Notes under the pieces: generated by a model
Databases searched by the model: none
What the model was told of the DNA's origin: nothing
Seen by the model: the letters and a program-made list of their open reading frames with translations, nothing else
NCBI GenBank assembly: GCA_031414805.1
Contig: JANOQJ010000066.1
Location: 50,544 to 114,543, forward strand
Direction: 5' to 3'
Source: JAAFIW01 sp031414805
GTDB taxonomy: Bacteria; Pseudomonadota; Gammaproteobacteria; Burkholderiales; Burkholderiaceae_C
DNA length: 64,000 nucleotides
Program-made: the position numbers and the translations under genes
Shown here: positions 25,150 to 34,486 of the stretch, one piece after another
Numbering within the stretch: the stretch's first letter is position 1
How the letters are laid out: the number at the start of each line of letters is the position of its first letter

Positions 25150-27120
25150 ATGCAGTCTATGCAGACCACCTTCCCCCGCTTGTTGCTCGACCACGCCGCA
25201 CAGCGCCCCCAAGCGCCCGCCATGCGCGAAAAGGAATATGGCATTTGGCAAACGCTGACCTGGGCCGACCTGGCCACGTTGGTTCAGCGCGTCGCCTGCG
25301 GCCTGCACGAGGCGGGCCTGACACGCGGCGAGCACATGGTGGTCATCGGTGCCAACCGGCCCCGCCTGTACGCCACCATGCTGGCCGCGCAGGCGCTGGG
25401 CGCTATTCCCGTGCCGCTGTACCAGGACGCGGTGGGCAGCGAATGCGTGTTCCCCATCAACAATGCCAGCGTGCGCTTTGCGTTTGCCGAAGACCAGGAG
25501 CAGGTCGACAAACTGCTGGACATTCGTGCGCAGTGCCCACAGTTGGGTCACATCTTTTTTGACGACCCGCGTGGTTTGCGCAAATACAGCGAGCCGGGCT
25601 TGGTGAGCATGGACGCGTTGGTGGAGTCGGGCGCAGCGTTTGCGGCCAAAGCACCCGCCTTCTTCAAAACCGAGGCTGAAAAAGCCCAGCCGCACGACGT
25701 GGCGGCGATGTTTTTCACCTCGGGCACCACCGGCCAGCCCAAGGGCGTGGTGCACACCCACAACAGCCTGCTGGACCGTGCCCGCGCCGGGGCTGAGTTC
25801 GACAAATTAACTGCGCGTGAAGAGGTGCTGGCCTACATGCCGGTGGCCTGGATTGGGCAAAACATCTTCAGCTATTCGCAGTGGCTGGCGTGCGGCTATG
25901 TGGTGAACTGCCCCGAGTCGGCCGCCACGGTGACCATTGACTTGAAAGAGGTGGGGCCAACGTATTACTTCGCCCCACCGCGTGTGTTTGAAGCGCTGCT
26001 GACCAGCGTGATGATTCGCATGGAAGACGCGGGTGCCATCAAGCGCAAGATGTTTCACGCCTGCATGGCCGTGGCCAAGCGCGTAGGGCCTGCGCTGATG
26101 GACGGGGGCTCGTCCGTGAGCCTGCTGGACCGCGTGCAGTACGCACTAGGCAACTTTCTGGTGTATGGCCCGCTGCGCAACAACCTTGGCATGAGCCGGG
26201 TGCGCGTGGCCTACACCGCGGGCGAGGCGATTGGGCCGGATCTGTTCACGTTTTACCGCTCGATTGGCATCAACCTGAAGCAGCTCTACGGCTCCACAGA
26301 AACCGCCGTGTTCGTGTGCCTGCAACCCGACCACCAGGCCCGTGCCGACACGGTGGGCGTGCCGATTGCTGGTGTGGAAATCAAGGTAGCCGAGAACGGT
26401 GAAATTCTGGTCAAGTCGCCCGGCCTGCTTAAGGAATACTACAAAAACCCGCAGGCCACGGCCGAGGTGCTCACCGCCGAAGGCTGGTACCACACCAGTG
26501 ACGCGGGCTTTATTGACGCGCACGGCCATCTGAAAATCATCGACCGTGTGAAAGATGTGGGCCGCATTAAAACTAAAGTATCGGGTGGCGCGAATGATGG
26601 CGCGATGTTTGCGCCCAAATACGTAGAAAACAAGCTCAAGTTTTTCCCCCACATCAAGGAAGTCGTGGCCTATGGCGACCAGCGCGAAAAGGTTTGTGTG
26701 ATGGTCAACATCGACTTTGACGCCGTGGGCAACTGGGCCGAGCGCCGCAACCTGCCGTACGCGGGCTACACCGATCTGGCACAAAAAGCCGAGACTTACC
26801 AGCTCATTAAAGAATGCGTTGAAAAAGTCAACGCTGATTTGGCCACTGATGCGCTGCTCGCGGGCAGCCAGGTCAGCCGCTTTTTGATCCTGCACAAAGA
26901 GCTGGACGCTGACGATGGCGAGCTGACCCGAACCAACAAAGTGCGCCGCGGTTTCATTGCCGACAAATACATGCCGCTGATTGACGCGCTGTATGGCGGG
27001 GCCACCGAGCAGTTCATTGAAACCGTGGTGAAGTTTGAAGACGGCCGCACGGGTAGCGTGAGCGCGACCTTGAAGATCATGGACACGCGGACTTTTGCGC
27101 CGATGGCGAAGGTGGCTTAA
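25150..27120 (+). CDS. Long-chain-type acyl-CoA synthetase (AMP-forming)
   Basis: 656 residues from the ATG at 25150 (a second ATG nine bases on is also possible). An in-frame start at 25090 would run through the operator and was rejected. Motifs: MFFTSGTTGQPKGVVHTH (P-loop), KQLYGSTETAVF, GWYHTSDAGFID and DRVKDVGRIKTKVSGGANDG. It forms acyl-CoA from a carboxylic acid, ATP and CoA. It opens an operon with five ABC transporter components and a second CoA ligase, so its substrate is probably the imported acid (aromatic or fatty), which is inference. Confidence 0.88.
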   Translation: MQSMQTTFPRLLLDHAAQRPQAPAMREKEYGIWQTLTWADLATLVQRVACGLHEAGLTRGEHMVVIGANRPRLYATMLAAQALGAIPVPLYQDAVGSECVFPINNASVRFAFAEDQEQVDKLLDIRAQCPQLGHIFFDDPRGLRKYSEPGLVSMDALVESGAAFAAKAPAFFKTEAEKAQPHDVAAMFFTSGTTGQPKGVVHTHNSLLDRARAGAEFDKLTAREEVLAYMPVAWIGQNIFSYSQWLACGYVVNCPESAATVTIDLKEVGPTYYFAPPRVFEALLTSVMIRMEDAGAIKRKMFHACMAVAKRVGPALMDGGSSVSLLDRVQYALGNFLVYGPLRNNLGMSRVRVAYTAGEAIGPDLFTFYRSIGINLKQLYGSTETAVFVCLQPDHQARADTVGVPIAGVEIKVAENGEILVKSPGLLKEYYKNPQATAEVLTAEGWYHTSDAGFIDAHGHLKIIDRVKDVGRIKTKVSGGANDGAMFAPKYVENKLKFFPHIKEVVAYGDQREKVCVMVNIDFDAVGNWAERRNLPYAGYTDLAQKAETYQLIKECVEKVNADLATDALLAGSQVSRFLILHKELDADDGELTRTNKVRRGFIADKYMPLIDALYGGATEQFIETVVKFEDGRTGSVSATLKIMDTRTFAPMAKVA

Positions 27121-27133
27121 ATGAACTACCGAA

Positions 27134-27254
27134 TTTTTTTGAACGCAGAGGACGCGAAGGTTTCGCAGAGGACGCAAAAAAATGCCGATGAAAATTTTCT
27201 TCTGAATTCCTCTGCGTTCTCTGCGGAATCTCTGCGCCCTCTGCGTTCAAAAAA
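27134..27254. repeat. Long inverted repeat of the CTCTGCGT family
   Basis: Left arm 27134-27175 (TTGAACGCAGAGGACGC...) and right arm 27209-27254 are imperfect complements of about 45 nt, each built of repeated CGCAGAG steps. It fills the space between the synthetase and livG-like genes. A second member is at 40692-40814. Confidence 0.85.
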
Positions 27255-27269
27255 TCCCCGGCCTGCCCC

Positions 27270-28052
27270 ATGACCAAGAAAATCGGTGACGTCATCCTCG
27301 ACGTGAAGAACATCTCGCTGAGTTTTGGCGGTGTGAAAGCGCTGCAAGACATCAGCTTCGACGTGCGCGAACACGAGGTACGGGCCATCATTGGCCCCAA
27401 CGGAGCGGGCAAAAGCTCCATGCTCAACTGCATCAACGGCGTGTACACACCACAGCAAGGCAGCATCACCTTCCGCGGCAAAACCTTCAGCCACATGAAC
27501 AGCCGTGCGGTAGCCGAAATGGGCGTGGCGCGCACCTTTCAAAACCTGGCTTTGTTCAAAGGCATGAGCGTGCTGGACAACATCATGACCGGGCGCAACC
27601 TGAAGATTAAAAGCAATATCTTCCTGCAAGCCCTGCGCATTGGCCCTGCGCAGCGCGAAGAAATCAAGCACCGCGAATACGTGGAGCACATCATCGATTT
27701 TCTAGAGATTCAGGCGTACCGCAAAACCCCGGTGGGCCAGCTGCCTTACGGCCTGCAAAAGCGCGTCGACCTGGGCCGGGCTCTCGCTATGGAGCCGCAG
27801 GTGCTGCTGCTCGACGAACCCATGGCGGGCATGAACGTGGAAGAAAAGCAGGACATGTGCCGCTTTGTGCTGGACGTGAACGACGAGTTCGGCACTACCG
27901 TGGTTTTGATCGAACACGACATGAGCGTGGTGATGGACATCTCCGACCGCGTGGTGGTGCTGGACTACGGCAAGAAGATTGGCGACGGCACACCGCAGGA
28001 GGTGCGCAACAACCCCGACGTGATCAGCGCCTATTTGGGAACGAGTCATTGA
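27270..28052 (+). CDS. ABC transporter ATP-binding protein, LivG-like
   Basis: 260 residues. Walker A GPNGAGKSSMLNCINGVY, signature region LPYGLQKRVDLGRALAMEP, Walker B VLLLDEPMAGMN, and the LivG-type insertion with ARTFQNLALFKGMSVLDNIM. The C-terminus (GTPQEVRNNPDVISAYLG) is typical of the family. It energises uptake through the two permeases that follow. It is preceded by the CTCTGCGT inverted repeat, which may modulate expression within the operon. Confidence 0.93.
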   Translation: MTKKIGDVILDVKNISLSFGGVKALQDISFDVREHEVRAIIGPNGAGKSSMLNCINGVYTPQQGSITFRGKTFSHMNSRAVAEMGVARTFQNLALFKGMSVLDNIMTGRNLKIKSNIFLQALRIGPAQREEIKHREYVEHIIDFLEIQAYRKTPVGQLPYGLQKRVDLGRALAMEPQVLLLDEPMAGMNVEEKQDMCRFVLDVNDEFGTTVVLIEHDMSVVMDISDRVVVLDYGKKIGDGTPQEVRNNPDVISAYLGTSH

Positions 28053-28161
28053 TGAATCACACACGACTTTCACACGCTGCAACCTGGTTCCTTCCCCCGC
28101 TGGGGGAAGGAGCAAAGCCCGCGATTTCACGGATTGCCATGGACTTCGTTCCAGGGATACC

Positions 28162-28363
28162 GTGGAACCGGCTTCGCCGGGCCACTGGTATCGCCCCCTG
28201 CAGGGGGGAGGCGGCCTGGACTTTTACGTCTGGAAGTGAGCAAGCAACGGGGGGGTGCGTTGCGTCCTCGTGGAACCGGCTTCGCCGGGCCACTGGTATT
28301 GCCCCCTGCAGGGGGGAGGTGGCCTGGACTTTTACGTCTGGAAGTGAGCAAGCAACGGGGGGG
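28162..28363 (+). repeat. Two direct copies of a 94-bp element upstream of the livH-like gene
   Basis: Copies at 28162-28255 and 28270-28363, 108 bp apart. Each contains GGAACCGGCTTCGCCGGGCC and CCCCCTGCAGGGGGGAGG and ends in AACGGGGGGG. The second copy ends 8 nt before the ATG at 28372 and supplies its G-rich ribosome binding site. The 319-nt gap 28053-28371 also holds another palindrome near 28090 (TTCCCCC/GGGGGAA) and no gene. Confidence 0.85.
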
Positions 28364-28371
28364 AGCACATC

Positions 28372-29301
28372 ATGGGCGCAGTAATCGAAACCATCATCGG
28401 CGGCCTGATGTCGGGCATGCTGTATTCGCTGGTGGCGCTAGGCTTTGTGCTGATCTTCAAAGCCTCGGGCGTCTTCAACTTCGCCCAAGGTGCCATGGTG
28501 TTGTTTGCTGCGTTGGCGATGGCACGTTTTGCTGAGTGGATTCCGCAGTGGACGGGGCTCTCCGGCAAGTTGTGGCCTAACGTGTTGGCTTTCATCGTCG
28601 CCATGCTGGTGATGGTGGTGGTGGCGTGGTTGATTGAAAAGCTGGTGCTTTCCAAACTGGTCAACCAGGAGGGCGTGGCCTTGTTGATGGCCACCTTGGG
28701 CGTGTCTTACTTTCTGGATGGTCTGGGGCAAACAATTTTTGGTTCCAGCATTTACAAAATTGATGTGGGCATGCCCAAAGACCCGATGTTTCTGCTGGAA
28801 AGCACTTTTCCCGGTGGAGTACTGGTCAATAAAGAAGACCTCATTGCGGCACTGGTCGCCACCGCGCTGGTGATTGCCCTGGCCGCGTTCTTTCAATACA
28901 CCGGCACCGGCCGCGCCTTGCGCGCTGTGGCCGACGACCACCAGGCCGCGCAGTCGATTGGCATTCCCCTGAACCGTATCTGGGTGATTGTGTGGAGCGT
29001 CGCAGGCTTCGTGGCGCTGGTGGCCGGCGTCATTTGGGGTAGCAAGCTGGGGGTGCAGTTTTCCCTGACGGTGCTGGCGCTGAAAGCCTTGCCGCTGGTG
29101 ATTCTGGGTGGACTGACGTCGGTGCCTGGCGCCATTGTGGGCGGGCTGATTTTGGGCGTCGGTGAGAAGCTGGCCGAGGTGTTTTTGGGGCCGCTGCTCG
29201 GTGGCGGCATTGAAATCTGGTTTGCCTATGTGCTGGCGCTGGGCTTCTTGCTGGTGCGTCCGCAAGGATTGTTTGGCGAGAAAATTATTGACAGGGTATG
29301 A
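28372..29301 (+). CDS. ABC transporter permease, LivH-like
   Basis: 309 residues, about eight hydrophobic segments. GGLMSGMLYSLVALGFVLIF at the N-terminus, NFAQGAMVLFAALAMARF, and GRALRAVADDHQAAQSIGIP (the EAA-type loop contacting the ATPase) identify the LivH family. It forms the inner-membrane channel with the LivM-like protein. Its ribosome binding site derives from the adjoining 94-bp repeat. Confidence 0.92.
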   Translation: MGAVIETIIGGLMSGMLYSLVALGFVLIFKASGVFNFAQGAMVLFAALAMARFAEWIPQWTGLSGKLWPNVLAFIVAMLVMVVVAWLIEKLVLSKLVNQEGVALLMATLGVSYFLDGLGQTIFGSSIYKIDVGMPKDPMFLLESTFPGGVLVNKEDLIAALVATALVIALAAFFQYTGTGRALRAVADDHQAAQSIGIPLNRIWVIVWSVAGFVALVAGVIWGSKLGVQFSLTVLALKALPLVILGGLTSVPGAIVGGLILGVGEKLAEVFLGPLLGGGIEIWFAYVLALGFLLVRPQGLFGEKIIDRV

Positions 29302-29314
29302 CGACCATGAACCC

Positions 29315-29411
29315 GTCATTCCCGCGCAGGCGGGAATCCACCCCCAGCCAGCCACAGCACAGCTTTGCTGGGTGTTGCTCACACCTGGATTCCCGCCTGC
29401 GCGGGAATGAC
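29315..29411. repeat. Inverted repeat of the ATTCCCGCGCAGGCGGGAAT family
   Basis: Left arm 29315-29340 and right arm 29386-29411 are complementary. Each arm is itself palindromic around GCGCAGGC. A smaller hairpin (ATGCGGC-TGT-GCCGCAT) follows at 29439-29455. These fill the gap between livH-like and livM-like genes. Further copies are at 33020-33116 and 53425-53490. Confidence 0.85.
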
Positions 29412-29507
29412 GCTAGCCGCACAACACACACTTCAATGATGCGGCTGTGCCGCATGACCCGTCGCGCGCCAGCAAATCATCTGTCGTCATCAAATTGAGA
29501 AACAAGC

Positions 29508-30584
29508 ATGTTCTACAGAGAAAACGGCCAATTCAAAACCAGCTACCGGGCAGATCAACAGATCTTCCCGATTGCGCAAGATCGCATTGCCGTGCTGGCC
29601 ATCCTGGCAGTGGCCTTCTTCCTGGTGCCGCTGCTGGCCAGCGACTACTTGTTTCGCGCCATCCTGATCCCCTTTCTCATCATGTCGCTCGCCGCATTGG
29701 GCGTGAACATTCTGGTGGGCTACTGCGGACAAATCTCGCTCGGCTCGGGCGCTTTCATGGCGGTTGGCGCTTACGGGGCTTACAACTTCTTCGTACGCCT
29801 GCCCGGTCTGCCGCTGATTCCGGCCTTGATTTTGGGCGGCTTGTGCGCGATGTTTTTTGGCATCCTGTTCGGGCTACCCAGCCTGCGGGTCAAAGGGCTT
29901 TATCTGGCCGTCACCACACTCGCCGCGCAGTTCTTCAGCGACTGGATGTTCCTGCGCATCAAGTGGTTCACGCTGGACACACCATCGGGCTCGGTGTCGG
30001 TGTCCAACCTGCAGGTGTTTGGCCTGCCGATTGACAGTGCCACCAGCAAGTACTGGTTTTGCCTGGCCATGTTGTCGGTTATTGCATTGCTGGCCAAGAA
30101 CCTGGTGCGCGGCGCGATTGGCCGGGAGTGGATGGCCATACGCGACATGGATGTGGCTGCTGCGGTCATCGGCATCCGCCCGATGTACGCCAAGCTAAGC
30201 GCCTTTGCCGTCAGCTCTTTCATCATTGGCGTGGCGGGTGGCTTGTGGGCCTTCGTATACCTGGGTGCCTGGGAGCCTGCCGCTTTCTCCATCGACATGT
30301 CGTTTCGCCTGTTGTTCATGGTGATCATTGGCGGCATGGGCTCGATCATGGGCAGCTTTTTTGGGGCGGCATTTATTGTGGTGCTACCCATTGCGCTAAA
30401 CCAGTTTTTGCCGATTCTGGCGGGCCTGTTTGGCATCAGCATTTCCACCGCAGGCATCTCGCATGCCGAGTTGATGATTTTTGGCAGCCTGATTGTGTGG
30501 TTCCTGATTGTGGAACCACACGGCCTGGCCAAGCTCTGGTCTATTGGCAAGCAAAAGATGCGGCTATGGCCCTTCCCGCACTGA
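29508..30584 (+). CDS. ABC transporter permease, LivM-like
   Basis: 358 residues with about nine membrane segments. Conserved LivM features: LGVNILVGYCGQISLGSGAF, FGLPSLRVKGLYLAVTTLAA, IGREWMAIRDMDVAAAVIGI (ATPase contact loop) and GGMGSIMGSFFGAAFIVVLP. It is paired with the LivH-like permease. Confidence 0.92.
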   Translation: MFYRENGQFKTSYRADQQIFPIAQDRIAVLAILAVAFFLVPLLASDYLFRAILIPFLIMSLAALGVNILVGYCGQISLGSGAFMAVGAYGAYNFFVRLPGLPLIPALILGGLCAMFFGILFGLPSLRVKGLYLAVTTLAAQFFSDWMFLRIKWFTLDTPSGSVSVSNLQVFGLPIDSATSKYWFCLAMLSVIALLAKNLVRGAIGREWMAIRDMDVAAAVIGIRPMYAKLSAFAVSSFIIGVAGGLWAFVYLGAWEPAAFSIDMSFRLLFMVIIGGMGSIMGSFFGAAFIVVLPIALNQFLPILAGLFGISISTAGISHAELMIFGSLIVWFLIVEPHGLAKLWSIGKQKMRLWPFPH

Positions 30585-30640
30585 ATGACTGCCACCGTTT
30601 TTCCCGCGCAACCTCACCCTTTTCACCACAGGAGACATCC

Positions 30641-31972
30641 ATGAAACTTCGCAATCTCGTTTTGGCCCTGGCCGCAGTGGCCGCTGTCAGCTCGGTCACG
30701 TCGACCGCGGCGTTCGCTCAAGCCAAAGAGCAATTCATTCCGGTGCTGTCGTACCGCACCGGGCCGTACGCACCGAATGGTGTGCCGTGGGCCAACGGTT
30801 ATGTGGACTACATGAAGCTGGTGAACGCCCGGGGCGGTATCAACGGCGTGAAGCTGACGTTTGAAGAATGCGAAACCGGTTACGACACCGCGCGCAGTGT
30901 GGAGTGCTATGAGCGCCTGAAGGGCAAAAATGGCGGCGCCTCGTTTGTGCAGCCGCTGTCCACCGGTGCCACCTTTGCCATCACCGAAAAAGCACCCACA
31001 GACAAAGTGCCTGTGGTCACGGTGGGCTATGGCCGCAGCGAAAGTGCCGACGGCACCATTTTCAAATGGAACTTCCCACTGGCAGGAACCTACTGGGTGG
31101 CAAGCGATGCAATTTTGCAAGCCATCGCCAAAAAAGAAGGTGGCTGGGACAAACTCAAAGGCAAAAAAATTGCCCTGGTCTATCACGACAGTCCGTTTGG
31201 CAAAGAGCCGATTCCGTTGATGCAAGAGCGCAGCAAGATGCACGGCTTTGAGCTGCAATTGCTGCCGGTGACTGCGCCTGGCGTGGAGCAAAAAGCCACC
31301 TGGCTGCAAATTCGCCAATCCAAGCCTGACTATGCGGTGCTGTGGGGCTGGGGCATCATGAACACCACCTCCATCAAGGAAGCACAAGCTACCGGCTACC
31401 CGCGCGAAAAGATGTACGGCGTGTGGTGGGCCGGCGCTGAGCCTGATGTGAAAGACGTGGCTGACGGTGCCAAGGGCTACAACGCGGTGACCATGCAACA
31501 CGGTGCCGAGCCGCAGTCCAAACTGGTCAAAGACGTCCTGGAGATGGTGCACGGCAAGGGCCAGGGCACCGGCCCCAAAGAAGAACTGGGCCAGGTGCTG
31601 TACATGCGGGGTGCCATGAGCGCGATGTTGGGTATCGAGGGCATTCGCGCAGCGCAAGAGCGCTTTGGCAAAGGCAAGGTCATGACGGGCGAACAAGTGC
31701 GCTGGGGCCTGGAAAACCTGAACCTGACGCAAGCCAAGCTTGACGCGCTGGGCTTCGCCGGCGTGATGCGCCCCATCAGCACCTCGTGCGCCGACCACAT
31801 GGGCGCCGCCTGGGCACGCATTCACACCTGGGACGGTAGCCAGTGGAAGTTCACATCGGACTGGTTGCAGGCTGACGAGCAGGTGATCAAACCGCTGGTT
31901 AAAGCCACGGCTGCGAAATACGCCACCGACAAGAAACTGACGGCCCGCACGCCTGCGGATTGCCAGAGCTGA
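30641..31972 (+). CDS. ABC transporter substrate-binding protein, LivK-type
   Basis: 443 residues from the ATG at 30641, with GGAG at 30631-30634 upstream. Sec signal MKLRNLVLALAAVAAVSSV with a cut after AFA. The mature protein (FIPVLSYRTGPYAPNGVPWA, MKLVNARGGINGVKLTFEEC) is a Peripla_BP_6 protein of the long variant usually found with CoA-ligase-linked transporters, suggesting an organic or aromatic acid rather than leucine. The exact ligand cannot be read from sequence. Confidence 0.9.
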   Translation: MKLRNLVLALAAVAAVSSVTSTAAFAQAKEQFIPVLSYRTGPYAPNGVPWANGYVDYMKLVNARGGINGVKLTFEECETGYDTARSVECYERLKGKNGGASFVQPLSTGATFAITEKAPTDKVPVVTVGYGRSESADGTIFKWNFPLAGTYWVASDAILQAIAKKEGGWDKLKGKKIALVYHDSPFGKEPIPLMQERSKMHGFELQLLPVTAPGVEQKATWLQIRQSKPDYAVLWGWGIMNTTSIKEAQATGYPREKMYGVWWAGAEPDVKDVADGAKGYNAVTMQHGAEPQSKLVKDVLEMVHGKGQGTGPKEELGQVLYMRGAMSAMLGIEGIRAAQERFGKGKVMTGEQVRWGLENLNLTQAKLDALGFAGVMRPISTSCADHMGAAWARIHTWDGSQWKFTSDWLQADEQVIKPLVKATAAKYATDKKLTARTPADCQS

Positions 31973-32017
31973 TTTGGCTCACCCCCAGGCTGCGCGCACT
32001 GCGTGTCGCTTCGCCAC

Positions 32018-32073
32018 CCCCCTTGCAGGGGGCAATACCGGTGGCCCGGCTAAGCCGGTTCCACGGTATTTCT
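32018..32073 (-). repeat. Third, inverted, partial copy of the 94-bp element
   Basis: CCCCCCTTGCAGGGGGCAAT and GGCCCGGCTAAGCCGGTTCC match the core of the 28162 and 28270 copies in reverse orientation. It follows the substrate-binding protein gene and could serve as a hairpin at the mRNA 3' end. Confidence 0.7.
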
Positions 32074-32095
32074 GGAAGGATGCACGCGGTGTGCT

Positions 32096-32137
32096 GCTAC
32101 GTTTTTAATAGCTTCTTGAGCAGTATTTACAAGGGCT
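32096..32137 (+). repeat. 42-bp dispersed element, copy 8 (intergenic)
   Basis: Forward copy, 45 nt upstream of the livF-like ATG. Confidence 0.85.
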
Positions 32138-32181
32138 AGCGCGCTAAAACACTAAGAATTGTCACTTTGTGGTCACTCGTC

Positions 32182-33003
32182 ATGAATAGCACTGAACCCA
32201 AGATTGTCCTGAACGTCAACGGCATCGAGGTCATTTACAACCACGTGATTCTGGTACTCAAGGGCGTGAGCCTGCAGGTGCCGGAGCGCGGGATTGTGGC
32301 GATTCTGGGTGGCAATGGCGCAGGGAAAACGACCACCTTGCGCGCCGTGTCCAACCTGCTCAAGGGCGAGCGTGGCGCGGTAACCAAGGGCAGCATCGAG
32401 CTGCGCGGCGAGCGCATTGAAAACCTGTCCCCCGCCGACCTGGTGCAGCGCGGCGTGGTGCAGGTGATGGAAGGGCGGCACTGTTTTGCGCACCTCACCA
32501 TTGAAGAAAACCTGTTAACCGGTGGCTACACCGTCAAAAGTAAAGCGCAAGTTGCGGCGAATCTGGAGAAGGTCTACACGTACTTTCCACGCCTGAAAAC
32601 CCGCCGCACCTCACAGGCAGCGTACACCTCCGGCGGCGAGCAGCAAATGTGCGCCATTGGCCGTGCGCTGATGGCCAACCCCACCATGGTGTTGCTCGAT
32701 GAACCGTCGATGGGCCTGGCGCCGCAGATCGTGGAAGAAGTGTTTGAAATCGTGAAAGACCTGAACGCCAAAGAAGGTGTGACTTTTTTGCTGGCGGAGC
32801 AAAACACCAACATGGCGCTGCGCTATGCCGACTATGGCTACATCATGGAAAGCGGCCGCGTGGTGATGGACGGCCCGGCCAAGGAGCTGGCCACCAATGA
32901 AGACGTGAAAGAGTTTTACCTGGGCACCGGCGGTGGAGACGGTGAGAAAAAGAGCTTCAAAGACATCAAGAGCTACAAGCGGCGCAAGCGCTGGCTGGCT
33001 TGA
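32182..33003 (+). CDS. ABC transporter ATP-binding protein, LivF-like
   Basis: 273 residues from the ATG at 32182. Walker A LGGNGAGKTTTLRAVSNLL, signature region YTSGGEQQMCAIGRALMANP, Walker B MVLLDEPSMGLAPQIVEEVF. The extended C-terminal basic tail (KDIKSYKRRKRWLA) is common in the subset linked with CoA-ligase operons. It pairs with the LivG-like ATPase. Confidence 0.92.
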   Translation: MNSTEPKIVLNVNGIEVIYNHVILVLKGVSLQVPERGIVAILGGNGAGKTTTLRAVSNLLKGERGAVTKGSIELRGERIENLSPADLVQRGVVQVMEGRHCFAHLTIEENLLTGGYTVKSKAQVAANLEKVYTYFPRLKTRRTSQAAYTSGGEQQMCAIGRALMANPTMVLLDEPSMGLAPQIVEEVFEIVKDLNAKEGVTFLLAEQNTNMALRYADYGYIMESGRVVMDGPAKELATNEDVKEFYLGTGGGDGEKKSFKDIKSYKRRKRWLA

Positions 33004-33019
33004 TGATTGACTCAATGCC

Positions 33020-33116
33020 GTTATTCCCGCGCAGGCGGGAATCCAGCGGTGGTTCGATCAAGCGGCCGATATCTGGATAGTGCCCGCGCCTGGATTCCCG
33101 CCTGCGCGGGAATGAC
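33020..33116. repeat. Inverted repeat of the ATTCCCGCGCAGGCGGGAAT family
   Basis: Arms at 33020-33045 and 33091-33116, between the livF-like and PaaK-like genes. Confidence 0.85.
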
Positions 33117-33158
33117 GCAACGCGCTGATTGGCGTTGCATAACAAACGAGGGTTTTTT

Positions 33159-34418
33159 ATGAGCGATTTTTTCGACAGTCTGGAAACCCGCGACCCGCAG
33201 GCACGCCAGACACAGCTGCTGGCCGAACTGCCACGCCAGATTGCCCATGCGCAAGCCCGTGCACCCGCTTACGCTGAAATTTTGCAGGGCCTGGATGCCG
33301 CCAGCGTCACCAGCTTGGCCGCATTGGCACAACTACCCGTTACCCGCAAGTACGACTTGCAGGCCCGCCAGAAAGCCCTGCGCGAACAAGCCGGTTCGAC
33401 CGAACTGTTTGGCGGCTTCTCCGCCCTGGTGCGCGGCCCGCAGATGCCCCGCATCTTTGCTTCGCCGGGCCCCATTTACGAGCCAGATGGCGCGACAACA
33501 GACTACTGGCGCGCCGCGCGCGCCTTGTACGCAGCGGGTTTTCGCTCCGGCGAGCTGGTGCACAACGCCTTCAGTTACCACATGACGCCCGGCGCTTTCA
33601 TCATGGAATCAGGCGCGCACGCGATTGGCTGCACTGTGTTCCCGGCGGGCGTGGGCCAGACCGAGCAACAACTGGAAGCCATTGCGCAGCTCAAGCCCAG
33701 CGCGTATCTGGGCACGCCCAGTTTTCTGCGCATATTGGTTGAAAAGGCGCTGGAGTCGGGCAGCGACATCACCTCGATGCGCAAGGGTCTGGTGGGTGGT
33801 GAAGCCTTCCCACCGTCGTTGCGCGACTGGTTCGCCGAGCGCGGCCTGGCCGTCTACCAAAGCTACGCCACCGCCGATTTGGGACTGATTGCCTTTGAGA
33901 CGTCCGCCCGCGAAGGCTTGGTGATCGATGAAGGCGTGATCGTTGAAATCGTGCGCCCCGGCACCGGCGACCCCGTTCCGGAAGGCGAAGTCGGCGAACT
34001 GGTCGTCACCACCCTGAACCCCGGTTACCCGCTGATCCGCTTTGCTACCGGCGATTTGTCGGCTGTACTGACAGGTACCTGCCCCACCGGCCGCACGAAT
34101 ACCCGCATCAAAGGCTGGATGGGCCGGGCCGACCAGACCACCAAAATTCGCGGCATGTTCGTACACCCCGGCCAGGTGGCAACGATCACCCGCCGCTTTC
34201 CGCAAGTGCTCAAAGCGCGCCTGGTGGTCAGCGGCGAAATGGCCAACGACCTGATGACGTTGAAAGTGGAAACCACGTCTGACGACTCGGCCCTGCAAGC
34301 CCAGATCAGCGAAGCCATTCGCGACGTGACTAAGCTGCGTGGCGACGTGCTGCGCGTCAGCCCAGGCAGCTTGCCCAACGATGGCAAAGTGATTGAAGAC
34401 GCGCGCAGTTATCAGTAA
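33159..34418 (+). CDS. Phenylacetate-CoA ligase (PaaK)-family protein
   Basis: 419 residues from the ATG at 33159 with GAGGG eight bases upstream. The sequence shows LPVTRKYDLQARQKALREQA, SYHMTPGAFIMESGAHAIGC, SAYLGTPSFLRILVEKALES, YQSYATADLGLIAFET and a C-terminal MFVHPGQVATITRRFPQVLK, all as in AMP-forming ligases of the PaaK group. The glycine-rich P-loop is degenerate. It is last in the transporter operon, making two CoA-activating enzymes at its ends, so the transported acid is probably activated on entry. Confidence 0.85.
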   Translation: MSDFFDSLETRDPQARQTQLLAELPRQIAHAQARAPAYAEILQGLDAASVTSLAALAQLPVTRKYDLQARQKALREQAGSTELFGGFSALVRGPQMPRIFASPGPIYEPDGATTDYWRAARALYAAGFRSGELVHNAFSYHMTPGAFIMESGAHAIGCTVFPAGVGQTEQQLEAIAQLKPSAYLGTPSFLRILVEKALESGSDITSMRKGLVGGEAFPPSLRDWFAERGLAVYQSYATADLGLIAFETSAREGLVIDEGVIVEIVRPGTGDPVPEGEVGELVVTTLNPGYPLIRFATGDLSAVLTGTCPTGRTNTRIKGWMGRADQTTKIRGMFVHPGQVATITRRFPQVLKARLVVSGEMANDLMTLKVETTSDDSALQAQISEAIRDVTKLRGDVLRVSPGSLPNDGKVIEDARSYQ

Positions 34419-34429
34419 TCGTTAAAACT

Positions 34430-34471
34430 GCTATGTTTTATATAGCTGCTTGAGCAATGTCTATAAGGGCT
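34430..34471 (+). repeat. 42-bp dispersed element, copy 9 (intergenic)
   Basis: Forward copy in the short space between the convergent PaaK-like and LysR genes. Confidence 0.85.
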
Positions 34472-34486
34472 GCTGGCCAAAAAGGC

